Assembly: GCA_037693485.1 (NCBI GenBank) | Contig: CM075348.1 | Coordinates: forward strand, 101,292,109-101,356,108 | DNA length: 64,000 bases | Direction of reading: 5' to 3' | Source of the DNA: Kitagawia praeruptora | Taxonomy: Eukaryota > Streptophyta > Magnoliopsida > Apiales > Apiaceae | In this document: positions 45,028 to 56,473 of the stretch, one piece after another | How positions within the stretch are numbered: position 1 is the first letter of the stretch | Layout of the letters: every line of letters starts with the position of its first letter | The notes under the pieces: generated by a model | Told to the model about the DNA's origin: nothing | Database searches by the model: none | Seen by the model: the letters and a program-made list of their open reading frames with translations, nothing else | Position numbers and translations under genes: made by a program

Positions 45028-45864
45028 TCAAAGCAATGCTGGTTCATCATCAGTGATCTGTGCAAGATTCACTTCTTGTCTTTGTCCCCTGTCTCGTGGT
45101 GGTTTATTACATTCTGAGGCGTAGTGTCCAAAGATGTTACAGTTGTAACACTTTATCCTACTCTTGTCATGGAAAGAACCACCTCTAGCTCTTTGATTCT
45201 GAGATGCCAAGAGAAGTTGTCCACCTGCGCCACCTACGCTCTCGGACCTGCCCTTCATCCTTTCCTCGTGAGCTTTGAGACGACCCACCACTTCTTCGAC
45301 TGTCATCACCTTCATATCCCCAAATTGCTCGATGCTTGAGGCGATTTGAAGAAACTTATCTGGGACTGCTCTCAAAATCTTCCTTACAACACTCGACTCC
45401 TCCATAGTTTCACCAAGAACCCGTATGTTTGTGACAATTCCGCTCAGCTTCATACAAAAGTCATCTACCTGGTCTGTTTCCTTCATGACCATAGACTCAA
45501 ACTGTCCCTTTAATGTTTGCACCTTTGCCTCCTTTACTCGTTCCTCTCCCATACACATCGTCTTAACCGCTTCCCATGCCTCCTTAGCAGTTTCTTTCTC
45601 AGCAATGGCCATCATTATTTCCTCGGGCACACCTTGATATATGGCTGCAAGGGCTACCTGCACCGTCCTCTCGTCAACTGCTGCCTTGGGATCCTTCTAC
45701 TCAATTGCACCCCAAACTCCTTGCGCCTTCATGAACACTTTCATCTTAAGGGACCATGTTGTATAATTGCTTCTTGTTAACATTGGATAGCTTAAACCCA
45801 CATAGCCTTCTTTTGCCTTAGAAATTTCCATGGTTTCTTTTTTGTGTTTGGATTGATACTTAGG
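45028..45864 (-). pseudogene. Copia gag (DUF4219-UBN2-zinc knuckle), one in-frame stop
   Basis: The gag capsid protein packages element RNA. The minus-strand frame has the typical N-terminal block (LTRSNYTTWSLKMKVFMKAQ), the UBN2 region (KEAWEAVKTMCMGEERVK; TLKGQFESMVMKE), a coiled RLKAHEERMKG stretch and a zinc knuckle CYNCNIFGHYASEC (CX2CX4HX4C) near 45130. A TAG at 45697-45699 interrupts it where CAG would be expected. The start is either Met at 45864 or, more like the family, Met at 45831. The protein ends soon after the knuckle, so protease and pol are absent by design rather than by decay. Confidence 0.88.
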
Positions 45865-46231
45865 CATACAACGACCCAAGCTCTGATACCAAATGATGTA
45901 TATAAGCGTATAGATATTACATAATAGATCAATTACTCACTGAGAAAATGTAGAGAGCAAAAACTACTACCTTTATTCTTAATAAAACTAACGATTACAT
46001 GAGATTAAATAAGAGGAAAAAAGACAAACTTTCCACCCATATTGGCTATAATCTTGGAAACAACCTAACCACTTACCTTATCAACCTCCACTGCTAGCTG
46101 ACTCCTAACAATTACTCTAACAGCTTATGGCCAAAACAAACTACCAAATCAAAGACATCTTGACCAAATCAAATCAAATATTACAAAACATAAATAAATA
46201 AAACAAACTTAGATTAATTCCCAACAATTCA

Positions 46232-46959
46232 AACGCTAAAATCCTTTCATCTAGAAGGCCAATGTTTTCTGCAAACAATGTGGATCTTCCTTTTCTTATA
46301 AGAACCCAAGACAAGCTGATAGATAGTAATTATACACATTAAAATTTTAATTTTACTGAGTGGAGGTTTCTAAGATCTGTATACCATTCAACAGAACCGG
46401 ATAGTTGAAACAACATCGTATACCAACCAACAGAAGCGAATAGTCCAAACAACATCATCAACATATTGTTCTTAATATTTTAAAATTTTCTCTTTTTTTC
46501 TAATTTAAGTGCGGAAAATAGAAAGTTAACTCTAAGATCATACACCATTAGCAATTTTCGAGCTTGATGAACCAAAATCTTCCCAACACCAATTTGAGTA
46601 AAGCTCCTACTCATGTTTGTCGATGCTTATTGAGGAAGAACAAAATACAAATTTAGAAGATGCGTATATATAAAAAAAATGACAAAGATTGCAGAAAGAG
46701 CACATGACACCCTTTTACAATAGACTGCAAAGTTGTCTGCCTGAAAATATTTCTAATATCACATGTTATCTAGAACAGGACTTGAAAAATCTATAAGGTT
46801 GTCCAGTTCAGAAGGATAGATAAAAAGGCCAAAGTAGAACAGATTATTGATCAAGACTTTAAAACAACCAATCATGTAGCCATACACCAGAACATATTAT
46901 TGATTTTTTTTACTTTAAAACTACCAATCGTCTAGACTCTCTTTATTTTATTTCCTGAT
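46232..46959. other. Non-element island with a possible minus-strand exon
   Basis: From 46315 downward on the minus strand, after a CAG acceptor (46316-46318), an open frame (SWVLIRKGRSTLFAENIGL, then LLDERILAFE) runs into the TR-GAG insertion. 46350-46959 is AT-rich with nothing recognised. Confidence 0.3.
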
Positions 46960-47113
46960 GCTCTAGCTGTTAGCTTGTTTTGATGCCTCTAGTATTAATA
47001 CGCAGGTTTTTTTATTAGGTAGAGGGCCTGTCCTCTATCTCTTTCTAGGGTCTCCCTAGCCCCCTGTACCTTCTTTTCTGTCTATAATACTTTCATTTAG
47101 CAAAAAAAAAAAA
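46960..47113 (+). mobile_element. LINE 3' tail fragment
   Basis: The segment ends tctataatactttcatttagc followed by 12-13 A residues, the same kind of tail as the LINE ending at 19497 (tttacttagc then A run). Very short, non-coding; the 5' limit is a guess. Confidence 0.55.
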
Positions 47114-47768
47114 TACACTACAAAAGAAGAGAGAATGAAAATCTAGCAGGCCATATAATTCTAAGTGGTTACTCTAAAATGGGTGCATAGTACATAGTCT
47201 ATTGAAATTCAAAGTGACCAATACTAATGCAAAAGGGAGTTTCAGGTGATGAAATAGAATGATGTTCTAAAATTACAAAATACAATCTAAGGGAAGGTGA
47301 AACTGAACACAAAAATTTGCTTATTTACTTTCAATAGCAAAAGAAGATATGAATTAATAACAAAAAAGGTTCTGCCAGTTAGGAAAGTTACATATTATAT
47401 CATTATCGTTGTATTCACCATTTAGTTTAACAAACCCCGAGTTATGCCTTGATGAAATGTAGAATTTAAGTTCATGATTACTTGGTGAACATATGACCAT
47501 CGGCTAGTTGCACGTAGTCGCAGCGAATCAGATTATAATCATAATTTTTTTAACACTCCTTAATGCCTTAAGGATGGACAAAGACATCATTGATTATTTT
47601 AGCAACAACTGACTCTACTTCGCACAATACCTGATAATTTGACATTCTCATATTAAGATCTCATCCTGGGAGAGTGTGCATAATTCTTCGTAAGCTTTTT
47701 GCAAATACGGCCTGTAGTAAATGCAAAGGCCGTACATAAGAGTTAGAAACAAAAGCTTTAGCAAGAAT
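47114..47768. other. Non-element island
   Basis: No ORF or repeat of note. 47195-47245 resembles 24905-24955 (caaagtgaccaatactaatg then gggagtttcaggtgat). Possible decayed host sequence. Confidence 0.3.
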
Positions 47769-47773
47769 GCAAA

Positions 47774-48911
47774 TGATAGAACATATATTTATATGTATTT
47801 TAAATGATTTTTATTCCCATCTTAATTATATTTTGCATTTAATTGGATCTTTATTAATTAGTTTATAATATTTTATTGTAGGAAGCATGAAATTCTAAAT
47901 TGGAAAGGATTGGAGCTAAATTACAATTAAATTCGGATTAATTGGATCGCACGCGCAAGACTAATTGTTTGGGCCATTTTTTTTAGGCCTGGATATCAAA
48001 TTTCACTTGGAGCAACCCAATATCAGATGGGAAAAGTCAACTACAAATTTTGACTTTTAGAAATCTATTCAGTTTTGGAAAGTCATGTTTTATTCCTATA
48101 GACATTAAAAAAAATACGTTTTGTATAAGTTATTATTTTAGAGACATACACGTATTTTTTTTATGGAGGAGCCATCAGGAAGGAGAGAAGAAAAGAGGAG
48201 AAGAGGGAGGACTTTATGCTTGGAGATTTCGACATCAACAACATAGGGATAATTCTTCTTTCTCTACACTTTGTATTGTATTTTAATCTCTTCATGTACC
48301 TTACTTTTACTATGATTATGGCTGGCTAGATCATTATTGTTGGATGGCTGTTTTGAAGCCCTAAATTTTATGACAATTATGTTTTGATTTTCGGAGATAT
48401 GTGCTTGATTGTGCTTATACATGCTTCAATGCTTATAGATAATCTTGAATTAACCGTGGTATGTGGACATCCAATTAGGTTATATGATAGATTTATCTGT
48501 AAAGTTAATTAATCTTTCTATGTGGTCCATGGGATTAATTGTATCAGTGTGTAATTCATTTTAGCCTTTCTATGTGGTCCATGGGGCTATACGAATAGCA
48601 GAGCTTGTTTCTATGTGTTCCATGACAAGTTCTCTATAAGTATCTTTCAAAGCATATTACAAGAATTTTAGAATTATGTCATGATTTTAGTAGTGGATTA
48701 ACATGCTTTCCAACGTGCTTCCTTAGTTGTTTACAAGAGAATTTTGCTTGCTTCGTACTTAGTTTAATTAATACGATATTTACAAAACAAACTCATTTTG
48801 AATTTGACAAAATATAAGTTTAAGTGAACCCTTAGTCCTTGGCGTTGAACGATACCCTTACTTATTCTACATTACATACGACACATAAAGGGTTTAAATT
48901 GAGTCACACCA
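47774..48911 (+). repeat. 5' LTR of the gag-only gypsy-type element
   Basis: Begins TGATAGAACAT, ends GTCACACCA. Contains three copies of cctttctatgtggtccatgg-like words (48510-48630). Confidence 0.93.
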
Positions 48912-48940
48912 ATTTTTGGCGCCGCGCCGCCGAGGATTGA
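48912..48940 (+). other. Primer binding site region
   Basis: ttttggcgccgcgccgccga directly downstream of the LTR. TGGCGCCG is the start of the primer site used by many Athila/Tat-like plant elements; the following bases have drifted. 48941-49059 is T-rich leader. Confidence 0.65.
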
Positions 48941-49059
48941 ATTTTACTTTTCTTTTGTTTTTTGTTTTTTGTACATATATTTTTCTTTTTCTTTTCCATC
49001 TTTTCTCTGCCTATTTCTTGTTGCGTTTCAGGTATAGGTGGAATTTTTGAGTGATTGAC

Positions 49060-50994
49060 ATGGCTGCAATTCCTACACTACGTGATGATGTTGCGGTGTC
49101 GATTGCTGGTTTTGGGCGTAATTGCATGGTGTATCCTGATCCAGCTGAAGGGAAGAGTAGCACTTTTGAGCTTAAACAAAATCTTCTAATGAGACTACCA
49201 GTCTTCCATGATCTTCCGACTGACGAGCCAAATCAACACTTGTCTAGGTTTGTGACTATTGTGGAAAGCATGGGACCAGATTTGGCAGATCCTCAAATTC
49301 TGAAGATGAAAGCTTTTCCATTTTCTCTTGATGGAGCAGCTTTGGATTGGTTCGAAGATTTGCCTATAGGATTCATTACTTCTTGGGAGAAACTAGCACA
49401 AGAGTTCTTGCAGAAGTTTTATCCAGCAACTAGAGTGATGAGCATGAGAAGTCAAATAGCTGGAATTCAACAATATGCAACTGAGTCATTTACGGAGTAC
49501 TATGCTAGATTTCAGAAGTTTCAAAAGAGGTGCCCTCAACATGGTTTCACCAAAGGGAGTCTATTACACTTCTTTTACTTGGGTCTAAATGAAATTAAGA
49601 AGAGACTATTGGATTCTATTGCTAGAGGTGCTTTTGTTAATTTGTCTCATGATGCTGCTGAACAACTTATTGCCAAAATAGCTGCTAATGAACTGCAATA
49701 TGGGAGTCATCTAAGGTCAGAACCGATTCTTGGGATTGAATCTGAACAAAAGTTGACGAAGATTGAGCAAAATATAGAGAGGTTGAGTGCACTATTTCTG
49801 AGTGGCGGGACACCTCGAACACAAGTTTGTGGTATTTGTGCAGCTCACGGCCATTTTGATAACTCATGTCCGCACATGATTGCACCTTGTTATGAAAATG
49901 TCAATTCTATTGGGCATGAGTATCAAGGAGAAAAACCGTTCTTAGATTCGTATAATCCGAGATGGACAGAGCACCTTAATCAGAGGCATGGCGATCACAA
50001 TATAAATGAGTTTCAGCATCAAGATATTTTTACATTCTCTGATTTACAACCAAGGGAAGAAGTACAACAACATTCGGCTAGTAGAAGCAACATTAAGAAA
50101 TTGATGGCCAGGTTAGCTGAAGGACCGTTGGAGATGCAAAAGCAATGTGCCAAAGATTCTCAAGACATCAAAGAGATGCAAAAACAACTTGCAGGTGTGG
50201 TTATGAATTTTAATCAAAAGCTTGTGTTTGCTGAAATTAATGCAACTACTGAGCCACAACAAAAGTTTGAGTACGTGAATGTCATTACAACCAACAATTC
50301 ATTAAGTAAACGAATTCTGAATTCACAAGCTAATGACATACTTGATGTTCCAAATGAAGAATCTGATTTTCTTCTTGATAACACCGAGGAAGTGATTGCA
50401 ACAAATAAAAAAGGAAAGTCTCCCTATCTATCTTATCGACTTGGTACTAATAGTTGCTTTGATTATGTCCCTTTTCCATCTAGATTCGAACAAATCAATG
50501 TGAATGAGGTGGAAAACAAAGGCAATGTGGACACAAAAATATGTTTCTCGGAGAATACAAGAGAGAGTGTTATGGAAGAAGATCTTGAATTTGCGAAAGA
50601 AGTTGAAGATCATAACAAGGATTTTCTAGGGGAGGAGTTTGTTGGGATTGAAGAAAGTTTTGTGCCTCTCGCAAGTTTTGTTGAAAAGCCTACTCCTCCA
50701 TTTATTCTCGAATTTGAACTTGAAGAAAATCCTATTCTTGAGGATGCACCAAATATTTTGAAGGATTTATTTTTGCATCTTATCTTACATGATGCACCTA
50801 ATTTGGAGTGGAAACTTTCACCGGCTCATTTGAGGTATCATGTACCGTTTTCTGATCGAATTGATGGTTTTTCAACCTGTCACATGTGCCCAATTGAAAT
50901 TGCGATACAATGGATGCCATTCACATTATGCAATTTTCATGACGCCTTTCATACACTTAAGATGGAGCAGATGTCATGGATGTATCCACCATGA
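49060..50994 (+). CDS. Gypsy-type Gag protein, intact ORF
   Basis: A 644-residue frame from ATG 49060 (MAAIPTLRDDVAVS) to TGA 50994. A Retrotrans_gag domain covers roughly residues 35-210 (FHDLPTDEPNQHLSRF; ALDWFEDLPIGFITSWEKLA; QEFLQKFYPATR), then a short coiled region and a zinc knuckle CGICAAHGHFDNSC (CX2CX4HX4C) near 49828. The long acidic C-terminal part (EEN, EED runs) has no enzyme motif. It is the only gene of this element; capsid protein for RNA packaging. Staying open over 1.9 kb while pol is absent suggests it has been kept functional for mobilisation in trans, or that the insertion is young. Confidence 0.92.
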   Translation: MAAIPTLRDDVAVSIAGFGRNCMVYPDPAEGKSSTFELKQNLLMRLPVFHDLPTDEPNQHLSRFVTIVESMGPDLADPQILKMKAFPFSLDGAALDWFEDLPIGFITSWEKLAQEFLQKFYPATRVMSMRSQIAGIQQYATESFTEYYARFQKFQKRCPQHGFTKGSLLHFFYLGLNEIKKRLLDSIARGAFVNLSHDAAEQLIAKIAANELQYGSHLRSEPILGIESEQKLTKIEQNIERLSALFLSGGTPRTQVCGICAAHGHFDNSCPHMIAPCYENVNSIGHEYQGEKPFLDSYNPRWTEHLNQRHGDHNINEFQHQDIFTFSDLQPREEVQQHSASRSNIKKLMARLAEGPLEMQKQCAKDSQDIKEMQKQLAGVVMNFNQKLVFAEINATTEPQQKFEYVNVITTNNSLSKRILNSQANDILDVPNEESDFLLDNTEEVIATNKKGKSPYLSYRLGTNSCFDYVPFPSRFEQINVNEVENKGNVDTKICFSENTRESVMEEDLEFAKEVEDHNKDFLGEEFVGIEESFVPLASFVEKPTPPFILEFELEENPILEDAPNILKDLFLHLILHDAPNLEWKLSPAHLRYHVPFSDRIDGFSTCHMCPIEIAIQWMPFTLCNFHDAFHTLKMEQMSWMYPP

Positions 50995-51086
50995 AATTGA
51001 AAGGTACAATGTCTAGCTAAAGACGTTAAAGAAAAGCACCTCTTGGGAGGCAACCCAAGCTTATTGTAAGTTTTGTATTATTATTA

Positions 51087-51164
<78 letters not shown>

Positions 51165-53392
51165 GAAGATAGTTTTTTTTTCAGTTTTTTTTACTTCCGC
51201 AAGGTGCCTTGATGATTTTGTGTGTAGTGTTTCAGGAATTTTAAAAGAAACAAAAGAGGTTAGTTTGGGATATAAATTTTGTTACCCATCAAAATTTTTG
51301 TCAGAAAGGAAAAAAAAAGGGACAGGAACTTTATGTTGGCCGTGCTGATTTTTTAACTGCGGTGCACAAGTCCCTGGTGCACAAATTTTTTTTCCTTCCC
51401 GCGGTGTGTGCCATACTGCCATCTACCTGCGGTGTGAGAGTTGCTGTTAATATTTCCCAACTCCAACCAGTTTCACTTCATCCACAATGCGCGCTTCATT
51501 CCTGCGCGCGGTTGCTGGCCAATTTGCTGCTCATACTTAAAAAAATTAAAGATGCTGATGGGTTTTGAACCCCAGACCTCTGGGCACTCTAAACTTCTAG
51601 GTGGATTGCTTAACCATCTGAGCAGGGCTTCTTTTTATTTAAGAATATGAGCTGCAATTAATATGAAGGGAGGTTCTGGAATTTAATAAAGTGGAGCCAA
51701 CATTTCATAATTCTTTTCAAGCGGCAATTAATGCAAGCATATTTGGGGGAGTATTTCTAACCTTTCTTTGTATAATATTTTTTTTCTTTATTATTATTAT
51801 TTATTAGAATTATTTTAGTTCTTTATATATGTAAATTTTATTATATTATTCATTGAGGACAATGAACCATTTAAGTGTGGGGAGGTGATCTCAATATTAT
51901 TAAAAAAATCCAAAAAAATTAGAAAATTAAAAATTTTGTATATAATTGCCTTGTCTCAAAGCATGTTAGCGAGGATAAGTACACATTGTGTAGACTAATT
52001 TTGCATGATTAATTCTGAGTGTTGTATCATAGAATAAAAATTATTTGTTGCTTGATAATTCCTTGTGTGTGCTTTCGAAAATTTTAAAACTTGAGATGCT
52101 TCTTAGTTAAATTTAGTGAGTCGAGCATGCTTTCACCTTGTGAGATTTTGAGCCTAATTAATGATTGATACATTTTATATCAATCGAATTTCTTTGTTGT
52201 GTGTTGTTCGTCAATTAGCATTGCTCTAGATATTGTTTTGATACCTTGTTGAGACTACATGTTGTGTGTGTGCATGAAAATGATAAAGGCACTAGGATTA
52301 ACCTCATTAACCTAAACACTATCGTTATGAGTTATATCCTTAGTGAACCCCCTTGAGCTTATATCTGTTTCTTTCAATTGTCACCACTCTATAATTTTTG
52401 AGCCTACTTGTTTATTCTTATCTTCATTTACTAGTAGAGCATTGTGATTCAACTTAAGGGTGGCTGAATGTTCAAGTGTGGGGATTTCTTTGTAAGGTTT
52501 GATATTTGGGTGGGAATTATATAGTGTGGTTACTTGATCTTCGTTCTTAAAAAAACAAAAAAAAAACAAAAAAAAAATAAAAAAGAATAAAATAAGGGAA
52601 AAAAAATGTGTGAAGAAGATCAAGTAGAGTTTGTGTTCATTGATTTTTGCAAAGTGAAAGTGGGGAAGTACATAATGATGTGCTTATGGGTTTAATGCTT
52701 GTGAAAGTTTAATCACTTTTACATGATCTACTAATCATGTTGAGTGCTACAATTAAAAGTGAACATTATGCTCTACTAGTTTATCAAGCTTAGCCACTTG
52801 TGAGCCTATTTCTTTGATATCCTACCCCGTACCTAAGCCCCAGTACAACCTTTAATAAAGACCTTTTGATTTGTGCATGCACATATACGAAGTGGTGGAG
52901 ATTTGGTGGACAACCAAGCATATGGTAGCACATGTCTATTTTGATTGAACTTGAGTGAAACACTTAAACCTATACATTTGTGTGAATTGAGAGTAATGTG
53001 AGATTTTTTATCCATAGCATGCTTACTTATTGAAGGCGACTTTGATGTTTATTTCATGCTATTTTTTGTCTATCAAGACAACGTGTGCATACTTGGATTG
53101 TTTTGTGCAAGTGGTGTACTTTCAGATCTTCTCAGATTGTTGTGTGATTGAGGTTTGCATATGTGGAGTACTATGAATTGTTGCGTGTTTAAGACTTGGT
53201 GATTGAAAATATTTGATTTTGTGGGTATATCTTCTACAAACCCTCACGAGACAACACTCGTCCTACTAGGGCTACCTAGGGGTTTAACGGCTTGTTGCAT
53301 ACGCTCAATGCAATCGTGTCATTTACGAAAGTGATGTTAGTCAATTAGGATTAGTTATTTTTTTTATTTGCCCGAGGACGTGCAATATGCTA
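50995..53392 (+). other. Non-coding 3' internal region of the gag-only element
   Basis: Contains a 17-bp hairpin word (ttgggaggcaacccaag, near 51045), an (ATT)n microsatellite, a tRNA-like fragment (51545-51632, minus) and several polypurine-like words (aagtgtggggagg near 51874, aagtgtggggattt near 52473, aagtggggaag near 52660). No coding sequence is supported. Confidence 0.7.
51072..51165. repeat. (ATT)n microsatellite
   Basis: About 30 ATT/TTA trinucleotides, nearly uninterrupted. Confidence 0.95.
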
Positions 53393-53406
53393 AGTGTGGG
53401 GATATT
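53393..53406 (+). other. Polypurine tract of the gag-only element
   Basis: gtgtggggatattt directly precedes the 3' LTR, after cccgaggacgtgcaatatgc, a context common next to the 3' LTR in Athila/Tat-like elements. Confidence 0.7.
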
Positions 53407-54546
53407 TGATAGAACATATATTTATATGTATTTTAGATGATTTTTATTCCCATCTTAATTATATTTTGCATTTAATTGGATCTTTATTAATTAGTTTATA
53501 ATATTTTATTGTAGGAAGCATGGAATTCTAAATTGAAAAGGATTGGAGCTAAATTATAATTAAATTCGGATTAATTGGGTCGCACGCGTAAGACTAATTG
53601 TTTGGGCCATTTTTTTTTTAGGCCTGGATATCAAATTTCACTTGGAGCAGCCCAATATCAGATGGGAAAAGTCAACTACAAATTTTGACTTTTAGAAATC
53701 TATTCAATTTTGGAAAGTCATGTTTTATTCCTATAGACATTAAAAAAAATACGTTTTGTATAAGTTATTATTTTAGAGACATACACGTATTTTTTTTATG
53801 GAGGAGCCATCAGGAAGGAGAGAAGAAAAGAGGAGAAGAGGGAGGACTTTATGCTTGGAGATTTCGACATCAACAACATAGGGATAATTCTTCTTTCTCT
53901 ACACTTTGTATTGTATTTTAATCTCTTCATGTACCTTACTTTTACTATGATTATGGCTGGCTAGATCTTTATTGTTGGATGGCTGTTTTGAAGCCCTAAA
54001 TTTTATGACAATTATGTTTTGATTTTCGGAGATATGTGCTTGATTGTGCTTATACATGCTTCAATGCTTATAGATAATCTTGAATTAACCGTGGTATGTG
54101 GACATCCAATTAGGTTATATGATAGATTTATCTGTAAAGTCAATTAATCTTTCTATGTGGTCCATGGGATTAATTGTATCAGTGTGTAATTCGTATTAGC
54201 CTTTCTATGTGGTCCATGGGGCTATACGAATAGCAGAGCTTGTTTCTATGTGGTCCATGGCAAGTTCTCTATAAGTATCTTTCAAAGCATATTACAAGAA
54301 TTTTAGAATTATGTCATGAGTTTAGTGGTGGATTAACATGCTTTCCAACGTGCTTCCTTAGTTGTTTACAAGAGAATTTTGCTTGCTTCGTACTTAGTTT
54401 AATTAATACGATATTTACAAAACAAACACATTTTGAATTTGACAAAATATAAGTTTAAGTGAACCCTTAGTCCTTGGCGTTGAACGATACTCTTACTTAT
54501 TCTACATTACATACGACACAGAAAGGGTTTAAATTGAGTCACACCA
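53407..54546 (+). repeat. 3' LTR of the gag-only element
   Basis: 1,140 bp, about 98% like the 5' LTR by eye. The shared 78-residue frame (53685-53921, and 48050-48286 in the other LTR) is LTR sequence, not a gene. Confidence 0.93.
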
Positions 54547-54551
54547 GCAAA

Positions 54552-56473
54552 TCCTAAACAAGTTCTATTTCTACTCAAATAGGAGAGGGGTAAGGACCCA
54601 AAAGTGAGAATCAAAGCATGAAAAAAGAATCATCTTATTGTCAGTAGAAATAAAGGGTTGGCGCTACATAATATGGCTTCAGAAACCCCATGAGCATACC
54701 TGGGCTACACAAAGAAAGATGATAGATTAGAATAACCAAAAATAAACAGAATTCTTAACACCATGTTCAACAACGTAAAAACACCAATCACGTAACACGT
54801 ATGATACCTAGAGGACAAAAGAAAATCGAAACATGTTTCCAGTTTATAGAAACCAGAATGCACGAAGATGATTTTTTCGAATACATCTAATAAATAGAAT
54901 ATTTGCATGTGAGATTTTACTTTCATTCGTATCACACAAGAAAATTCAGAACAACTTGTATACGGTCAGGACATGTTTTAAACACCACTGCCAAAGATTA
55001 TCATATTATAAGAAAATTTAATTATCAAGTCGACATCATGAAAGCTATAAAACACGGTCGTAACTTTGTTTGACCAATCTAAAGATTTTACAATACAATG
55101 AGCTTTTTGTTTCCTGATTTTAGTTTGAAGAAACCAACATAAATATTGAAATTACCATATGCTAATTCTTTATATCAACTTAAGTCCACATACAATTTAA
55201 AATAGATTGCGAAATGTTTTTCAATAATTGTACTGTTGTCACACTCAAAGAGAATTTAACTTATATTACGTTAAAAAGTAGAGATAGACCTTGGAACTTA
55301 GTATATTGATGAGTTAGGTGTTGTTTAGGATCTACTTCTTTTTTATCAAATTCATATATCATATTTTCATAATATTTTTAACACATAAACATTTTAGTGG
55401 TATATAACACATTTCCCATGCAGAGGCTGAAGCTCGCAACAATTTGGGACAATAGTTGGATTTCGACACCGAAACATGTTAATGCACTTGCTACAATATT
55501 AGAAAATGTATGCTACAGGTATAAGCAAAGTTTCAATATTTGTGGAACATGCGGTGAAGATGACAAATTATCTACAGATTTGAAATCTCTAGTGAAGTCA
55601 AAACAAATGAACATGGTTTTCAAAATAGTACTAATACTTCGTTGTTCAAGAAATGTAGATCAGGCAACTTAAAAATCATTAAGCCACGAAGATGTGAAAA
55701 CTGCATGAGGAAGAGTTACGGTAGAAAGTGAGCAGTTACACAATTACGAACCCTGTCTGTTCAAAATTAGGAAAAGATCACACACCAAAATCTCGAGAGA
55801 AAAATAAAACCAGTGTAATTCTAGAGATTACAACATAAATGTATTAGAACGATAACACTATAATAATCTAGAATCATCAAACCCTTCACTCCCACACCTC
55901 GAAGTAGGAAATGTTAGTAATTTGAAAGATACATTTTTTACCATTTTACCACACACTTTTGGTAATGAACCACATAGTAAAATGTGCAAACTAAAATGTT
56001 TCAAATAAAAGTGTTGTTATATACCGAGTTCAAAAGTTTATTTTTGTGAAAATGGTGCATAACCACTTATGTATCTAGTTGTGACTTGTAACCTTGTCCT
56101 TCCCCGACAAGAAATCAAATCCCTTCTCCTCAATACACCCACAACTGTAAGAAAAATGTTTAAGGATGAGGAGTACTTTGTTAAGAAGTTCATTGTGCCG
56201 CTTTCTACTTGAACAGATTTTTCCTAGCAACCATTTTCAAGTAGCCAAGTTAAGTGATTTTCTGCATCCCTAGGAATAAACATCAGGTTTAAAATTATTA
56301 TTCTAAAAGGGTGGTATAACTAACTAAAATAAACAATGATATAAACAAGAAAAACCTTAAACCTCTACACAAACAAATAAGTAAACACAACTGCAACAAG
56401 TGAAAGTTTTGGAGGGCAATCCTCCATTTTTTTGGTTTATTCTTAGCCAGGGACTATAAGATGATAGATGTAA
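54552..56473. other. Non-element island, no confirmed gene
   Basis: AT-rich. One plus-strand exon-like frame lies at 55425-55518 between a TGCAG acceptor and a GTATAAG donor (RLKLATIWDNSWISTPKHVN). A minus-strand exon-like frame follows a GTGTAG acceptor near 54711 (PRYAHGVSEAILCS). Neither is recognised. Confidence 0.3.

Larger units (their letters stand above)
44421..46226 (-). mobile_element. Gag-only copia element (TR-GAG type), 1.8 kb
   Basis: 333-bp LTRs at 44421-44753 and 45894-46226 (about five differences), TSD ATTCA at 44416-44420 and 46227-46231, primer site TGGTATCAGAGC three bases inside the 5' LTR (minus sense), and a polypurine tract (ttaggggaga) against the 3' LTR. Only gag is encoded; there is no room for pol. 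It must use the enzymes of another copia. Confidence 0.95.
47774..54546 (+). mobile_element. Gag-only gypsy-type retrotransposon (Athila/Tat-like), 6.8 kb
   Basis: LTRs at 47774-48911 and 53407-54546 (about 20 differences over 1.14 kb), TSD GCAAA at 47769-47773 and 54547-54551. The primer site ttttggcgccg lies just after the 5' LTR and the polypurine tract gtgtggggatattt just before the 3' LTR. The interior holds one intact gag ORF and about 2.4 kb of non-coding DNA; no protease, RT or integrase. The box ttgggaggcaacccaag after gag and gtgtgggga words are usual in Athila/Tat-like elements. Non-autonomous. Confidence 0.93.

Noticed and set aside
48050..48286. 78-residue ORF repeated at 53685-53921
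   Set aside because: It is identical because both copies are in the two LTRs; no domain or start context supports a gene.
51545..51632. A real tRNA gene
   Set aside because: A and B box words are degenerate and no acceptor or anticodon stem can be paired.
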